A DNA stretch of 64,000 nucleotides from Flavobacteriales bacterium. Its GTDB lineage: Bacteria; Bacteroidota; Bacteroidia; Flavobacteriales_G; Salibacteraceae. Below the pieces are notes generated by a model. It had not been told where the DNA came from and ran no database searches. It saw nothing but the letters and a program-made list of their open reading frames with translations. Of this stretch, positions 36,405-46,054 are shown piece by piece. The DNA lies in the NCBI GenBank assembly GCA_003499525.1, contig DNTB01000085.1:62001-126000 (forward strand). The letters run 5' to 3'. The position numbers and the translations under genes were made by a program. Position 1 is the first letter of the stretch. Each line of letters opens with the position of its first letter.

Positions 36405-36866
36405 ATGCAGAAAGTACTTTTTATTCTCACCATAACCCTGTTCTTTTCTACCCTCTCGGCTCAGGAATTTTTAAAATTTGAAGGTATTGTAACCCTTGAA
36501 ACAAAGGGTGATGCCCCTCAACTGGTACCTGAACTTACGAGTATGTTGGAGGCTAAAGGATATACTGTTTTTTCAATTATTGATCATCAGGAAAATGCAT
36601 CGACCGTTGGCACCGAATTAAATTTTTCAAACCTGATTATTTTCGGTAATCCGGAAATGGGATCTCAAGTTTTGGCCGAGTTTCCATTAATGGCTCTTGA
36701 TCTTCCTATGAAATTTTTAATCTGGACAAACGCCGAAGGAATCAGCTATATCACCTATACCAGACCATCCTATTTATTCCGAAAAAATACAGGAAAAGAT
36801 GTACCTGAATTCAGTGCTAAAATGGATGAGGTCCTTTTCGGGCTCGCAAAAGAAATAGCAAAATAG
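36405..36866 (+). CDS. Secreted DUF302 family protein
   Basis: A 153-residue exported protein: signal peptide about 1-19 (ending TLSAQ), then a DUF302 domain with SMLEAKGYTVFSIIDHQENA, LIIFGNPEMGSQVL and LDLPMKFLIWTNAEG. DUF302 proteins are small dimeric folds without a settled function. It stands 33 bp after the GT4 gene with its own possible promoter box. The 214 bp after it up to idi holds no convincing gene. Confidence 0.88.
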   Translation: MQKVLFILTITLFFSTLSAQEFLKFEGIVTLETKGDAPQLVPELTSMLEAKGYTVFSIIDHQENASTVGTELNFSNLIIFGNPEMGSQVLAEFPLMALDLPMKFLIWTNAEGISYITYTRPSYLFRKNTGKDVPEFSAKMDEVLFGLAKEIAK

Positions 36867-37080
36867 ATCGGGTTTTAGACCTGATTCCTATAGTTCATAC
36901 AGGGTATCAAGTACAAAACTATCCGCGTTTTTTGATGGCACTACTTCAAACTGAACGGTTATATTCTCCATAATCTGACGTTCTTTTTTTTAATCTCCAC
37001 AGAGGGAACAATATGTGCTTCTTGTTTTTTAATCCCCAATGAAGATGGTAGATTTTGTTCCTTTGTTCAAAATTTAAATC

Positions 37081-37602
37081 ATGGAAGAACAGGTAATATT
37101 GGTAGACCAAAAAGACGAAATGCAAGGACTTATGGGTAAGACTGAAGCTCATGAAAAAGGTGTTCTTCACAGAGCTTTCTCTGTTTTCCTGTTCAATAAA
37201 AATCGTGAATTATTGCTTCAAAAACGTGCTTCATCAAAGTATCATTCCGCCAATCTATGGGCCAATACGTGCTGCAGCCATCCTCGCGAAAATGAGTCTG
37301 TACTGGAAGCAGCTCACAGAAGACTGATGGAAGAAATGGGAATTTCTTCCACATTGAATGAAGAGTTTAGCTTCATCTACAAGGCCGAACTCGATAACGG
37401 AATGATTGAACATGAACTAGATCATGTTCTTTTTGGAAAATATGATGGTGAACCTATCGTAAATACTAATGAGGTACAAGATTGGAAGTACATGGATATT
37501 CCATCTCTGGAAAAAGATATAGAAAATCATCCCGACCGATATGCACCGTGGCTGAGAATTGCACTCAGTCGGGTTCATCAAATTATACACAGTACATCAT
37601 GA
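37081..37602 (+). CDS. idi: Isopentenyl-diphosphate delta-isomerase, type 1
   Basis: Interconverts IPP and DMAPP in isoprenoid synthesis. The 173-residue Nudix-fold protein has the active-site cysteine segment ANTCCSHPRENE and the Nudix helix EAAHRRLMEEMGI, plus the later glutamates in IEHELDHVLFGKYDGEP. Length is normal for a bacterial type 1 enzyme. Its stop overlaps the start of the PTPS-type gene (ATGA at 37599-37602), an unusual pairing that suggests cotranscription. Confidence 0.96.
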   Translation: MEEQVILVDQKDEMQGLMGKTEAHEKGVLHRAFSVFLFNKNRELLLQKRASSKYHSANLWANTCCSHPRENESVLEAAHRRLMEEMGISSTLNEEFSFIYKAELDNGMIEHELDHVLFGKYDGEPIVNTNEVQDWKYMDIPSLEKDIENHPDRYAPWLRIALSRVHQIIHSTS

Positions 37603-38009
37603 GAGTTACCGTAAACAGAAAAGCACATTTTAATGCTGCTCACCGCATACACAATCCAAATTGGTCAGATGAAAAGAATACGGCTTTCTATGGACATTGT
37701 AACAATCCAAATTATCACGGCCATAATTATAATTTGGAGGTAAGTGTAACCGGAGAGGTAGACCCCGAAAGTGGTTATGTTATTGATATGAAGGTGTTAG
37801 CGAATATCATCAAATCAGAAGTGCTCGATAGATTTGATCATAAAAACCTGAATATGGATACGGAAGAGTTTAAGACCATTAATCCTACTTCTGAAAACAT
37901 GGTAGTGGTCATCTACAACCTCATAAGAAATCAACTGGACCCGGTTTTCGATTTAAGAATAACTTTATACGAAACGGATAGAAACTACGTGAGCTACCCT
38001 GCTTATTAA
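37599..38009 (+). CDS. 6-pyruvoyltetrahydropterin synthase-type enzyme
   Basis: A 136-residue T-fold protein. It converts dihydroneopterin triphosphate to 6-pyruvoyltetrahydropterin (PTPS) or, in the QueD branch, to carboxytetrahydropterin. The zinc histidines are in FNAAHRI and NYHGHNY. The catalytic cysteine lies in HCNNPNYHGH with five residues before HGH, as in animal PTPS, not the CxxxHGH of QueD. DHKNLN, PTSENMVV and YETDRNYVSY match the PTPS side too. The ATG at 37599 is chosen because the frame further up lies in idi. It ends one base before the rpiB stop (convergent). Confidence 0.9.
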   Translation: MRVTVNRKAHFNAAHRIHNPNWSDEKNTAFYGHCNNPNYHGHNYNLEVSVTGEVDPESGYVIDMKVLANIIKSEVLDRFDHKNLNMDTEEFKTINPTSENMVVVIYNLIRNQLDPVFDLRITLYETDRNYVSYPAY

Positions 38010-38010
38010 A

Positions 38011-38457
38011 TCAGCTACAAGAAATTTTATTTACTCTTCTTTCGTGTCTGCCTCCTTCAAAATTGGTATTCATGAATTCCTCCACACACTTCATGGATAC
38101 CTCATCATTCACATATCGGGCAGATAAAGCCAGTACATTGGCATCATTATGCAGCCGGGCCATTTTCGCCAATTCCGGTTCCCAACAAAGTGCTGATCTA
38201 ATTTTCTGATGTTTGTTCACCGTCATGTTAACACCATTCCCGCTGCCGCAAATCACAATGCCCACAGGACTTTCTCCACTTTCAATGTATTCGGCCAAAG
38301 GGTGCACGTAATCCGGATAATCAACACTATCCTCCGAATAAGTTCCAAAATCCTTTACCCGATAATCATTGGTTTCCAGCCATGCTTTAATACGCTCTTT
38401 TAATTGAAAACCGGCATGATCGGAACCTACAGCTACAATGGAGTTTTTAATTATCAT
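38011..38457 (-). CDS. rpiB: Ribose 5-phosphate isomerase B
   Basis: Interconverts ribose 5-phosphate and ribulose 5-phosphate. The 148-residue protein shows the RpiB/LacA signatures GSDHAGFQLKERI near the N-terminus and VICGSGNGVNMTVNK, where the cysteine is the proposed base. The closing GGRHERRVNKI is also typical. It is convergent with the PTPS-type gene, one base between stops, and faces a long AT-rich spacer upstream. Confidence 0.95.
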   Translation of the reverse strand: MIIKNSIVAVGSDHAGFQLKERIKAWLETNDYRVKDFGTYSEDSVDYPDYVHPLAEYIESGESPVGIVICGSGNGVNMTVNKHQKIRSALCWEPELAKMARLHNDANVLALSARYVNDEVSMKCVEEFMNTNFEGGRHERRVNKISCS

Positions 38458-38893
38458 ATTATCAGAAAATTAACGGGTTTATTAACTATTGATGTTTATT
38501 CTATTCTTAACGTTAAGTCTATGTCAACAGAAAGTTCATAAGCGGTGAATAATTGAATATAAGTTCTCAAAAAAATGTCTTGCAATACCGGATATTTCGC
38601 TTCTTATGAAACTCTTTAAACTGACCAAATGAAATCATTGTATTTTTCCTGACTTCTTGTTGACACAAAATCGAACTATTCTCCTCACTAATCTGTCCAA
38701 TTTTCGTGTTTACTACAAATATCAACCTCATGTTAATAGCTTCTAAAAATACTATCTTTCAAGTTGTTTGGCATGAGTTCTATGTTCATTTCATGTGATT
38801 AACTATTTATAAAGCACAATACCAAATTATTCTCGTATAAATTTTTGAACTGCATCAACAGCCTAATAGTAGTATATAAAGATTTTAAACATT
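38458..38893. other. 436-bp AT-rich intergenic region
   Basis: No gene of credible composition was found on either strand. It must hold the promoters for rpiB (minus) and the MORN-repeat gene (plus). It contains a perfect 12-bp palindrome CTTAACGTTAAG (38506-38517), on the rpiB side, and near-matches to the Bacteroidota -7 box (for example AATTTTTG just upstream of the MORN gene). No tRNA or clear hairpin RNA was recognised. Confidence 0.5.
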
Positions 38894-40444
38894 ATGAATA
38901 GATTTATAATGATCGGAGGATTGTTACTTCTCCCCTGGATTTCTTCAGGTCAGGATAATGAAATTGATCCTGATGGTTATAACATTTTCTATCATGCAAA
39001 CGGAAGTAAATCAGCAGAGGGATACTTTCAAAATGGCCAGCCTACCGGCTACTGGAAAAACTATTACGAGGATGGAACTCTGAGATCAGAAGGAAACAGA
39101 GAAGGAAAGTTTCTGGATAGTACCTGGATTTTTTATCGAGAGGATGGGCTGCTCAAGGAGAAAATCAGCTATGAAAAAAGTATGAGACACGGATACTCCG
39201 AGGAATATAATGAAGAAGGTATGCTCATAAGGAAAGTACCCTATGTGAACGATACTATTGAAGGGGTACTCAAAGAATATTACTCCGATATTGAGAAAGT
39301 GAATTTTGAGATTCCATATACCACGGGACTTTCAGACGGCCCAGGATATGAGTATGCAAAGGATGGAAGAGTAATCTCTGTGAATACCTATGAAAAAGGT
39401 GCCCTGAGGTCTACTCTTCCAATAAATCGGTACAATAAAGCGAAAGAAAGACAGGGTCTATGGATTGAGTACTACGAAGATGATCCAGATTTGAAGATCA
39501 AGCGTATTGAAGGGAGATATAAGGCAGGATTAAAAAATGGCTATTTCAGAGAATATGACAAACGTGGTGAGCTCTTAAGCACCACTAAATACCTCAATGG
39601 ACAGGTAATTGAAAACGTAGAGGAATTAATGAATGTTGAAATTGTCCGGGAGTATTTTCCTGATGCAAAAGTGAAGAAGGAGAAGACTTATCTCGCCGGT
39701 AAACCACACGGAGTTTGGAAAGAGTATAATGATTCGGGCAATGTAGTCAACGCATGGATTTATGATAAAGGGATCCTTTTAGGGCAGGGTATAGTAGATG
39801 CAAATGGATTAAAACAAGGACCCTGGATTGAATATTATCGCGAAGGAGAGAAGAGAGCAGAAGGAGAATATTTGGATGGTGCCAGAATTGGAGCGTGGAA
39901 ATTCTTTCATCTCAACGGAAAAATTGCTCAGAAAGGAAAATATAAAGAAGGAGGAAAAGCTCACGGAAGATGGGTGTGGTACTTTGATAACGGAATGGTT
40001 CTCAAAGAGGAAAACTACAGAAAAGGACTTGAAGACGGCGATTTTACTGAATATGATTCTACGGGTAATGAATTGGTTAGAGGCTCCTATATTGATGGAC
40101 TTGAAGACGGCGAATGGTGGGTAATAGAGGGCGATTATCGCCACGAAGGAGCATACATTGAAGGTTTGATGCACGGGGAATGGAAAGGCTACTATAGATC
40201 TAATGAGCAGTTAGCGTTTAAAGGAAATTATATAGAAGGTGTTCCGGACGGTAAGCATGTTTATTACTACGATAATGGTAGAAAAATGCTAGAAGGCAAG
40301 TACCAAATGGGATTGAAACAGGGAGACTGGAAAAGATACGACGAATCAGGGTTCCCGGTGCTAACGATATACTATAATGAAGGAAAAGATGCCAAACTCG
40401 ATGGCAAAAAAGTGGACCTTGAAGAAGCTGAAGTAGTGGAGTAA
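38894..40444 (+). CDS. Secreted MORN/YwqK-type repeat protein
   Basis: A 516-residue exported protein: signal peptide (about 1-19, ending SSGQ) and then about 18 tandem units of roughly 22-25 residues following the pattern GxWxxYYxxGxLxxEGxYxxG. Such toxin-antitoxin YwqK-like/MORN units form flat beta-hairpin stacks. Examples are GYWKNYYEDGTLRSEGN and GAWKFFHLNGKIAQKGKYK. The function is unknown; in Bacteroidota such proteins are common on the envelope side. It is followed by a 13-bp-stem hairpin and then the macroglobulin gene. Confidence 0.85.
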   Translation: MNRFIMIGGLLLLPWISSGQDNEIDPDGYNIFYHANGSKSAEGYFQNGQPTGYWKNYYEDGTLRSEGNREGKFLDSTWIFYREDGLLKEKISYEKSMRHGYSEEYNEEGMLIRKVPYVNDTIEGVLKEYYSDIEKVNFEIPYTTGLSDGPGYEYAKDGRVISVNTYEKGALRSTLPINRYNKAKERQGLWIEYYEDDPDLKIKRIEGRYKAGLKNGYFREYDKRGELLSTTKYLNGQVIENVEELMNVEIVREYFPDAKVKKEKTYLAGKPHGVWKEYNDSGNVVNAWIYDKGILLGQGIVDANGLKQGPWIEYYREGEKRAEGEYLDGARIGAWKFFHLNGKIAQKGKYKEGGKAHGRWVWYFDNGMVLKEENYRKGLEDGDFTEYDSTGNELVRGSYIDGLEDGEWWVIEGDYRHEGAYIEGLMHGEWKGYYRSNEQLAFKGNYIEGVPDGKHVYYYDNGRKMLEGKYQMGLKQGDWKRYDESGFPVLTIYYNEGKDAKLDGKKVDLEEAEVVE

Positions 40445-40475
40445 ATGAGAAAATGAAACATCATTTTCTCATTTG
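40443..40475 (+). terminator. Long hairpin after the MORN-repeat gene
   Basis: A perfect 13-bp stem, AAATGAGAAAATG (40443-40455) with its complement at 40462-40474 and a 6-nt loop. It overlaps the stop codon. It is A/T-rich and lacks a long T run beyond the stem, so it may be a moderate terminator or mRNA-end stabiliser. Confidence 0.6.
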
Positions 40476-40527
40476 TTAAACACTTGTTCATGGTAATACA
40501 GTAATATTGATAGAATAATTTGCTGTT

Positions 40528-43500
40528 ATGAACCCAAAACATTACCTCTCACTCCTTTTCCTACCTCTAATATTCATCGTTGCTTATTCATGCGATACAT
40601 CATCTGAACAGAAACATCCTGGTCCCGAATACAGTGCGTATGTTTCATCATATACGGCAGGAATTGTAACCAGTCATGCACACGTTATTGTCAGGCTCAA
40701 TAACAAGTCTCTACTCCAGAATCATGAAGATATTCAGGAGCTCTTCGAGTTCTCACCATCAATCGAAGGTAAAGTTGAATTAAACGGAGACAGAGAATTC
40801 AATTTCATCCCCGATGAACCCATGGAAAGCGGCACTCACTACAATGTCGTTTTTAAACTTTCAAAGGTGGCAGAGGTTCCGAATGAGCTCAGCAATTTTG
40901 AGTTTGGCTTTGATATCATTGAACAGAATTATCAGGTATTTGTCGATGGGCTTGAAGCATATGAAGAAAGCAACCTCTCTGATCAGAAAGTTAAAGGAAG
41001 GGTCATTTTTGCCGATGATGTCAACGAAAACCAACTCAAAACATTTTTTAAGGCAGAGCAGGATGGTGAAAATCTGGAAGTTCAATACAATTTTATTGGG
41101 AATAGAGAAATTGGATTTGAGGTGCAGCATGCAAAAAGAATGGAAACCACCAAAGGAGAATTAAAGATTTCATTTAGTGGCAAAGCAGTTGGAATTGATC
41201 AAAACATAGAACGAAAGGTGTCAATCCCAGCCTTAAATGAATTTGATCTTACTAATGTTATTGTATCTCATGCGCCGGAACAGCGCCTGGAGCTTTGGTT
41301 TTCAGACCCGGTAAAAGAGCAGGAATTATTAGGACTAATTAACATTAGTGGCAACCCTGATTTGCGTTTTGAAACAGATAAGAATAGAATTATCGTTTTT
41401 ACCGTAAATGACATTTTTGGTAAAAGAACGCTTTCTATATCAGATCGTATCCAGAATATCCAGGGCTATGATCTGGGCACAGCCATAGACACTGTAATAG
41501 AATTCAGGGATATCAAACCTCAGATTGTTATGCCATTTGAAGGATTTGTTCTCCCATCTGGAAACGGACACAGGATTGCTTTTGAAGCGGTGAATTTAAA
41601 AGCAGTAGATCTTTTTGTGGTCAAGATTTATGAGAACAATGTCCTGCAGTTTCTTCAGGAAAACTCCTACCGACAGCAATATGGATTGCGCTCTGTAGGG
41701 TCAACCATACTTAAAAAGCATTTAGCCCTGGAAAAATTAACGACTGAAAACCTCAAACAGTGGAATCGGTTTTACATCAATCTGGATGATGTTATTGACG
41801 TTGAGAAAGGGGCCATTTATCATGTAGAATTAAGATTTAAGCACGATTATTCCATCTATTCCTGTGATGCTTTGGAGCCGACAGAGGGTTGGGATTATGC
41901 ACCGTTTGAAGAGGAAAATGATGAATCTGTTTGGGAAAACTACTACAGCAATGATAATTATTGGGACTATTACTACGACTGGAGTGAGCGTGAAAACCCT
42001 TGCAATAAAGCATTTTACAATGAATACAACGCGTCCGTCAAAACCAACTTTATAGCGAGTGATCTGGGAATATTAGCAAAAGCAGGTAGCGATAAAAGCG
42101 TACACTTCACGGTTACCGACTTGATCAGTGCAAGTCCAGTATCGGGGGCGACAGTTGATGTTTTTGATTTTCAACAACAGCGAATCGCTAAAGGAACAAC
42201 AGACGATCAGGGTCATGTTCGACTGACTATGGATAAGAAACCTTTTGTTGCGCTAGCCCGACGAGCCAACAGTGTGAGTTACCTTAAAATGATTGACGGA
42301 GAAGCACTCTCAATGAGCACCTTTGATGTTTCAGGTGTGGCTACAAAACAAGGGGTAAAAGGAATACTTTATGGGGAAAGAGGAGTTTGGAGACCTGGAG
42401 ATTCTCTGTTTCTGACCTTCGTACTTGAAGATAAAAAGGACATTCTACCGGCCGACTTTCCTGTAGTCATGGAAGTGTATAATCCTCTCAGTCAAATGGT
42501 CTTTAAGAAAGTTCAGACGCATGCTGTAGATGGATTCTATGATTTTCGCTTTGCCACAAAACCAGAAGATCCCACAGGAAATTATCAGGTCAATATTGGG
42601 GTCGGCAACAGGACTTTCTATAGCAGCCTAAAGATAGAAACGGTAAAACCTAACCGATTGAAAATCAATCTGGATTTCGGAGCGGAAAAGCTCTACAGCA
42701 AGGATGGTATTACTGGTGACATGCAAGTACGTTGGCTTCACGGAGCCACAGCATCTAACTTAAAGGCACAGGTATCAATGAGTGTATCCAATGCGTATAC
42801 CCAGTTTAAAGGATTTGAAGAATACTCATTTCAGGACGATTTTAGCCGATATGAATATGCTGAACGTTCTGTTTTTGATAATGAGTTGGATAGTGATGGC
42901 TATGCTAAAATAAAAGCAGATATAAATGCAACAGAAGCACCGGGTATGTTGCGTTTGTCGTTCAATACCAACGTATTTGAGCCAGGAGGTAGTTTCAGTG
43001 TAGACCGCCAATCTGTTACCTATTCGCCCTACTCTACTTATGCAGGAATAAAAATTCCTGATGGTAAAATGTGGGGAAATATTCATGAAACAGATAAGCC
43101 GGTAAAAATCGACGTTGCAAGACTGGATGAGTTTGGGAAACCAAAGGACGGAAAAGTAATGGTGGAGGTCTACTACATTACCCGAAACTGGTGGTACGAC
43201 CGATATTACCACGGACAGACCCAATACATGTTTGCCAATGGCAATCGCAGATTAAAAAGAGATACACTGAACGTGACCGAAGGAAAGTCCAGTTTCAGTT
43301 TTACTGCGCCAAAACGATACTATGGCAGGTATATCTTCCGTATAACCGATTTATCAAGCGGTCATGTTACAGCTCAGGTGGCCTATTTTGATTGGCCCTA
43401 TTGGGCAAGGTCTGAACGAGGAGATGAGGAAGTACCAAACGTTCTCGGAATCGCTTTGGACAAAGAACGATATAACACAGGGGAGACTGCGGTGATAACA

Positions 43501-46050
43501 TTTCCGTCAACAGAAAATTCCAAAGCTCTGTTGAGCATAGAAAACGGAAATACCGTTCTGCAAACTTACTGGATCGATACTAAAAAAGGAGAAACGAGTT
43601 TTTCTATTCCCTTGACCTCAAATATGGCACCGAATGTTTATTGCTTTGTAACATTATTGCAGCCTCATAATCAAACTGAAAATGACAGGCCCATAAGGTT
43701 ATTCGGGGTGGTTCCCATGATGGTCGAAGACCCAGGATCTCATCTCAAACCAATGGTTAACTGTCCTGACGTTTGGAGACCTGAATCTAACGTAGAGGTA
43801 GTGGTCTCTGAGGAAAACGGAAAGCCCATGACCTATACGTTGGCCATTGTAGATGAGGGACTTTTAGATTTAACCCGATTTAAAACACCCAACCTTTGGA
43901 ACCATTTTTACGCCAGAGAATATCTTGGTGTCAAAACCTGGGATTTCTACGACGAGATTATAGGAGCTTATGGCTCATCATTACCTAATCTGCTCAACAT
44001 TGGTGGAGGTGAACTTTCAGTACCGGATGAGCCCGTTAATGCGAATCGATTCAAACCTATGGTAAGGTTTTACGGCCCGTACCAACTTAAGCCCGGACAG
44101 AAAAGAGTTCAAACAGTTGACATACCCAATTACGTTGGTTCTGTCAGGGTAATGGTGGTAGCGGGTAAATCGCCAGGTTATGGTTCAAAAGAAAAGACCG
44201 TTCCGGTTCGAAAACCACTCATGGTACTTGGAACTTTACCGCGCGTGCTAAGTCCTGGAGAAGAAGTGGCTCTGCCGGTTAGTGTTTTTGCTATGGAACC
44301 TAATGTGAAAGAAGCCAAAATTGATCTGGAAGTCAATCAAATGTTTGAGATCGTTGGAAAGTCTCAGCAGAAGGCCACATTTAATGAGCCCGGCGATCAA
44401 CTGGTTGTGTTTCGGTTAAAGGTTAAACAGAAAGTAGGACTCGGAAAAGTCTCTATCTCTGCGAAAGGCTCCGGAGAGCGTGCACATCATGATATAGAAT
44501 TGGAGGTGCGGGCACCAAATCCACGCATTTCTGAAGTTGTTGATACCGTTTTTCAAGCCGGTACAAACGGCACTATTGAGTTTGATTACTTTGGAATAAA
44601 TGGTACGAATGCCGCTACCCTAGAACTTTCGACCATACCGGCAATGGACCTTGAAAGAAGACTAGAGTACCTAATACGATATCCTCACGGTTGTTTGGAG
44701 CAAACTACATCCAGCGCCTTCCCTCAACTATATCTCAATGGTCTTACTTATCTCTCTAAAGAGGATCAGGAAGATATCCAATTCAATATCAGCGAGGCAA
44801 TTACCAAACTGATTCACTTCCAAAAAAGTAACGGCAGCTTCTCGTACTGGCCTGGAACCGATTATTACAATGATTGGTCAACCATTTATGCGGGCCACTT
44901 TATGCTGGAGGCTGAAAAGAAAGGATACAACCTCCCCTCATCGATGAAGAAAAAGTGGATCAACCATGAAAAATCTCTTGCCCGAAACTGGAAAGATGAT
45001 AAAGCAAATAGATATGACGAGTTTATTCAGGTTTATCGACTGTATGTTCTGGCTCTCTCCGGAAATGCACAAATGGGAGCTATGAATAACCTGCGCCAGT
45101 TTGATAATCTTCAGCCCTCTGTTCAATGGAGGTTGGCGGCCGCATATGCCATAGCCGGTCAGGAAGAGGTTGCAAAAAAGATGACAGAAAACCTGGCTTA
45201 TGAACCCGTCAAAAAAGATTACTACTACTATGGATTTGGATCAAAAACAAGAGACCGCGCATTCATTTTGGAAGCGCAGACAATCCTTAAAGATTTTACC
45301 AAAGGAGCAGAACTGGCTAAAAAAATTGCCGAAGATTTAAGCAGTAGCCGATGGCTAAGCACACAATCAACAGCATATGCACTCATAGCTATGTCGAAAT
45401 TCCTCAATGAAACCAAATCAGGAAAGCCTCTGAAAGCGACCTACCGAATAGGTGGCGGCCCTGAAACGAATGTCGATCAACCAATCCCATTATATTCCGA
45501 TAAGTTCCTGGAAAAAGGGGCTTCCGGTTCAGATAAAATAAAGATTGAAAACAATGGACAAGGGATGCTTTTTGCAAGAATCGTATTGAATGGAATCCCA
45601 CTAGTGGATAATACGACCAATGTTGCTGAAAATTTGAAAATGAACGTAAGGTATAAAGCCCTTTCAGGAGCTTCCTTAGACCCTGGTACGATCAAGCAGG
45701 GAACCGATTTTATCGCAGTAGTTACTATTGAAAATCCGGGCACAGCGGGGTCTTTGTCGGAATTGGCTCTGACACACATGTTTCCTTCAGGATGGGAAAT
45801 TATAAATCAGCGAATGAGAGAAGGTGAATCCAGCCTGAATAATGATTACTTCACGTACCAGGATGTGAGAGACGATGAGGTACTCACCTATTTCAACTTA
45901 AGCACCTCAACCTACCGAAAAACCTTTGAAGTTCAGCTAAATGCAACGTATCAGGGTAAATTTTACATGCCATCTGTATACTGCGAGGCGATGTATGATG
46001 ACGAGGTTCGCGCAAGCGTGCGTGGAAGATGGGTCAATGTAGTGCCTTGA
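40528..46050 (+). CDS. Bacterial alpha-2-macroglobulin lipoprotein with thioester motif
   Basis: An 1840-residue lipoprotein (lipobox IVAYSC, C22) of the bacterial alpha-2-macroglobulin family. Known members trap proteases by a bait region and a reactive thioester at the inner membrane, and are paired with PbpC. Multiple macroglobulin beta-sandwich domains make up the N-terminal two thirds; GERGVWRPGDSLFLTFVLED marks the MG3-like region. The thioester CLEQ is intact (C1389 in HGCLEQTTSSAF). The helical thioester domain follows, then the C-terminal receptor-like domain. pbpC begins 4 bp after its stop. Length is larger than many homologues but in the range of YfhM-type proteins. Confidence 0.95.
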   Translation: MNPKHYLSLLFLPLIFIVAYSCDTSSEQKHPGPEYSAYVSSYTAGIVTSHAHVIVRLNNKSLLQNHEDIQELFEFSPSIEGKVELNGDREFNFIPDEPMESGTHYNVVFKLSKVAEVPNELSNFEFGFDIIEQNYQVFVDGLEAYEESNLSDQKVKGRVIFADDVNENQLKTFFKAEQDGENLEVQYNFIGNREIGFEVQHAKRMETTKGELKISFSGKAVGIDQNIERKVSIPALNEFDLTNVIVSHAPEQRLELWFSDPVKEQELLGLINISGNPDLRFETDKNRIIVFTVNDIFGKRTLSISDRIQNIQGYDLGTAIDTVIEFRDIKPQIVMPFEGFVLPSGNGHRIAFEAVNLKAVDLFVVKIYENNVLQFLQENSYRQQYGLRSVGSTILKKHLALEKLTTENLKQWNRFYINLDDVIDVEKGAIYHVELRFKHDYSIYSCDALEPTEGWDYAPFEEENDESVWENYYSNDNYWDYYYDWSERENPCNKAFYNEYNASVKTNFIASDLGILAKAGSDKSVHFTVTDLISASPVSGATVDVFDFQQQRIAKGTTDDQGHVRLTMDKKPFVALARRANSVSYLKMIDGEALSMSTFDVSGVATKQGVKGILYGERGVWRPGDSLFLTFVLEDKKDILPADFPVVMEVYNPLSQMVFKKVQTHAVDGFYDFRFATKPEDPTGNYQVNIGVGNRTFYSSLKIETVKPNRLKINLDFGAEKLYSKDGITGDMQVRWLHGATASNLKAQVSMSVSNAYTQFKGFEEYSFQDDFSRYEYAERSVFDNELDSDGYAKIKADINATEAPGMLRLSFNTNVFEPGGSFSVDRQSVTYSPYSTYAGIKIPDGKMWGNIHETDKPVKIDVARLDEFGKPKDGKVMVEVYYITRNWWYDRYYHGQTQYMFANGNRRLKRDTLNVTEGKSSFSFTAPKRYYGRYIFRITDLSSGHVTAQVAYFDWPYWARSERGDEEVPNVLGIALDKERYNTGETAVITFPSTENSKALLSIENGNTVLQTYWIDTKKGETSFSIPLTSNMAPNVYCFVTLLQPHNQTENDRPIRLFGVVPMMVEDPGSHLKPMVNCPDVWRPESNVEVVVSEENGKPMTYTLAIVDEGLLDLTRFKTPNLWNHFYAREYLGVKTWDFYDEIIGAYGSSLPNLLNIGGGELSVPDEPVNANRFKPMVRFYGPYQLKPGQKRVQTVDIPNYVGSVRVMVVAGKSPGYGSKEKTVPVRKPLMVLGTLPRVLSPGEEVALPVSVFAMEPNVKEAKIDLEVNQMFEIVGKSQQKATFNEPGDQLVVFRLKVKQKVGLGKVSISAKGSGERAHHDIELEVRAPNPRISEVVDTVFQAGTNGTIEFDYFGINGTNAATLELSTIPAMDLERRLEYLIRYPHGCLEQTTSSAFPQLYLNGLTYLSKEDQEDIQFNISEAITKLIHFQKSNGSFSYWPGTDYYNDWSTIYAGHFMLEAEKKGYNLPSSMKKKWINHEKSLARNWKDDKANRYDEFIQVYRLYVLALSGNAQMGAMNNLRQFDNLQPSVQWRLAAAYAIAGQEEVAKKMTENLAYEPVKKDYYYYGFGSKTRDRAFILEAQTILKDFTKGAELAKKIAEDLSSSRWLSTQSTAYALIAMSKFLNETKSGKPLKATYRIGGGPETNVDQPIPLYSDKFLEKGASGSDKIKIENNGQGMLFARIVLNGIPLVDNTTNVAENLKMNVRYKALSGASLDPGTIKQGTDFIAVVTIENPGTAGSLSELALTHMFPSGWEIINQRMREGESSLNNDYFTYQDVRDDEVLTYFNLSTSTYRKTFEVQLNATYQGKFYMPSVYCEAMYDDEVRASVRGRWVNVVP

Positions 46051-46054
46051 TATT

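Noticed and set aside
37482..37598. Upstream extension of the PTPS-type gene
   Set aside because: The extra 39 codons lie in another frame of idi and do not resemble PTPS; the ATG at 37599 begins the homologous part.
39809..40174. 121-codon minus-strand frame in the MORN gene
   Set aside because: Antisense product of repeated Gly/Glu/Tyr codons; F/S-rich and featureless.
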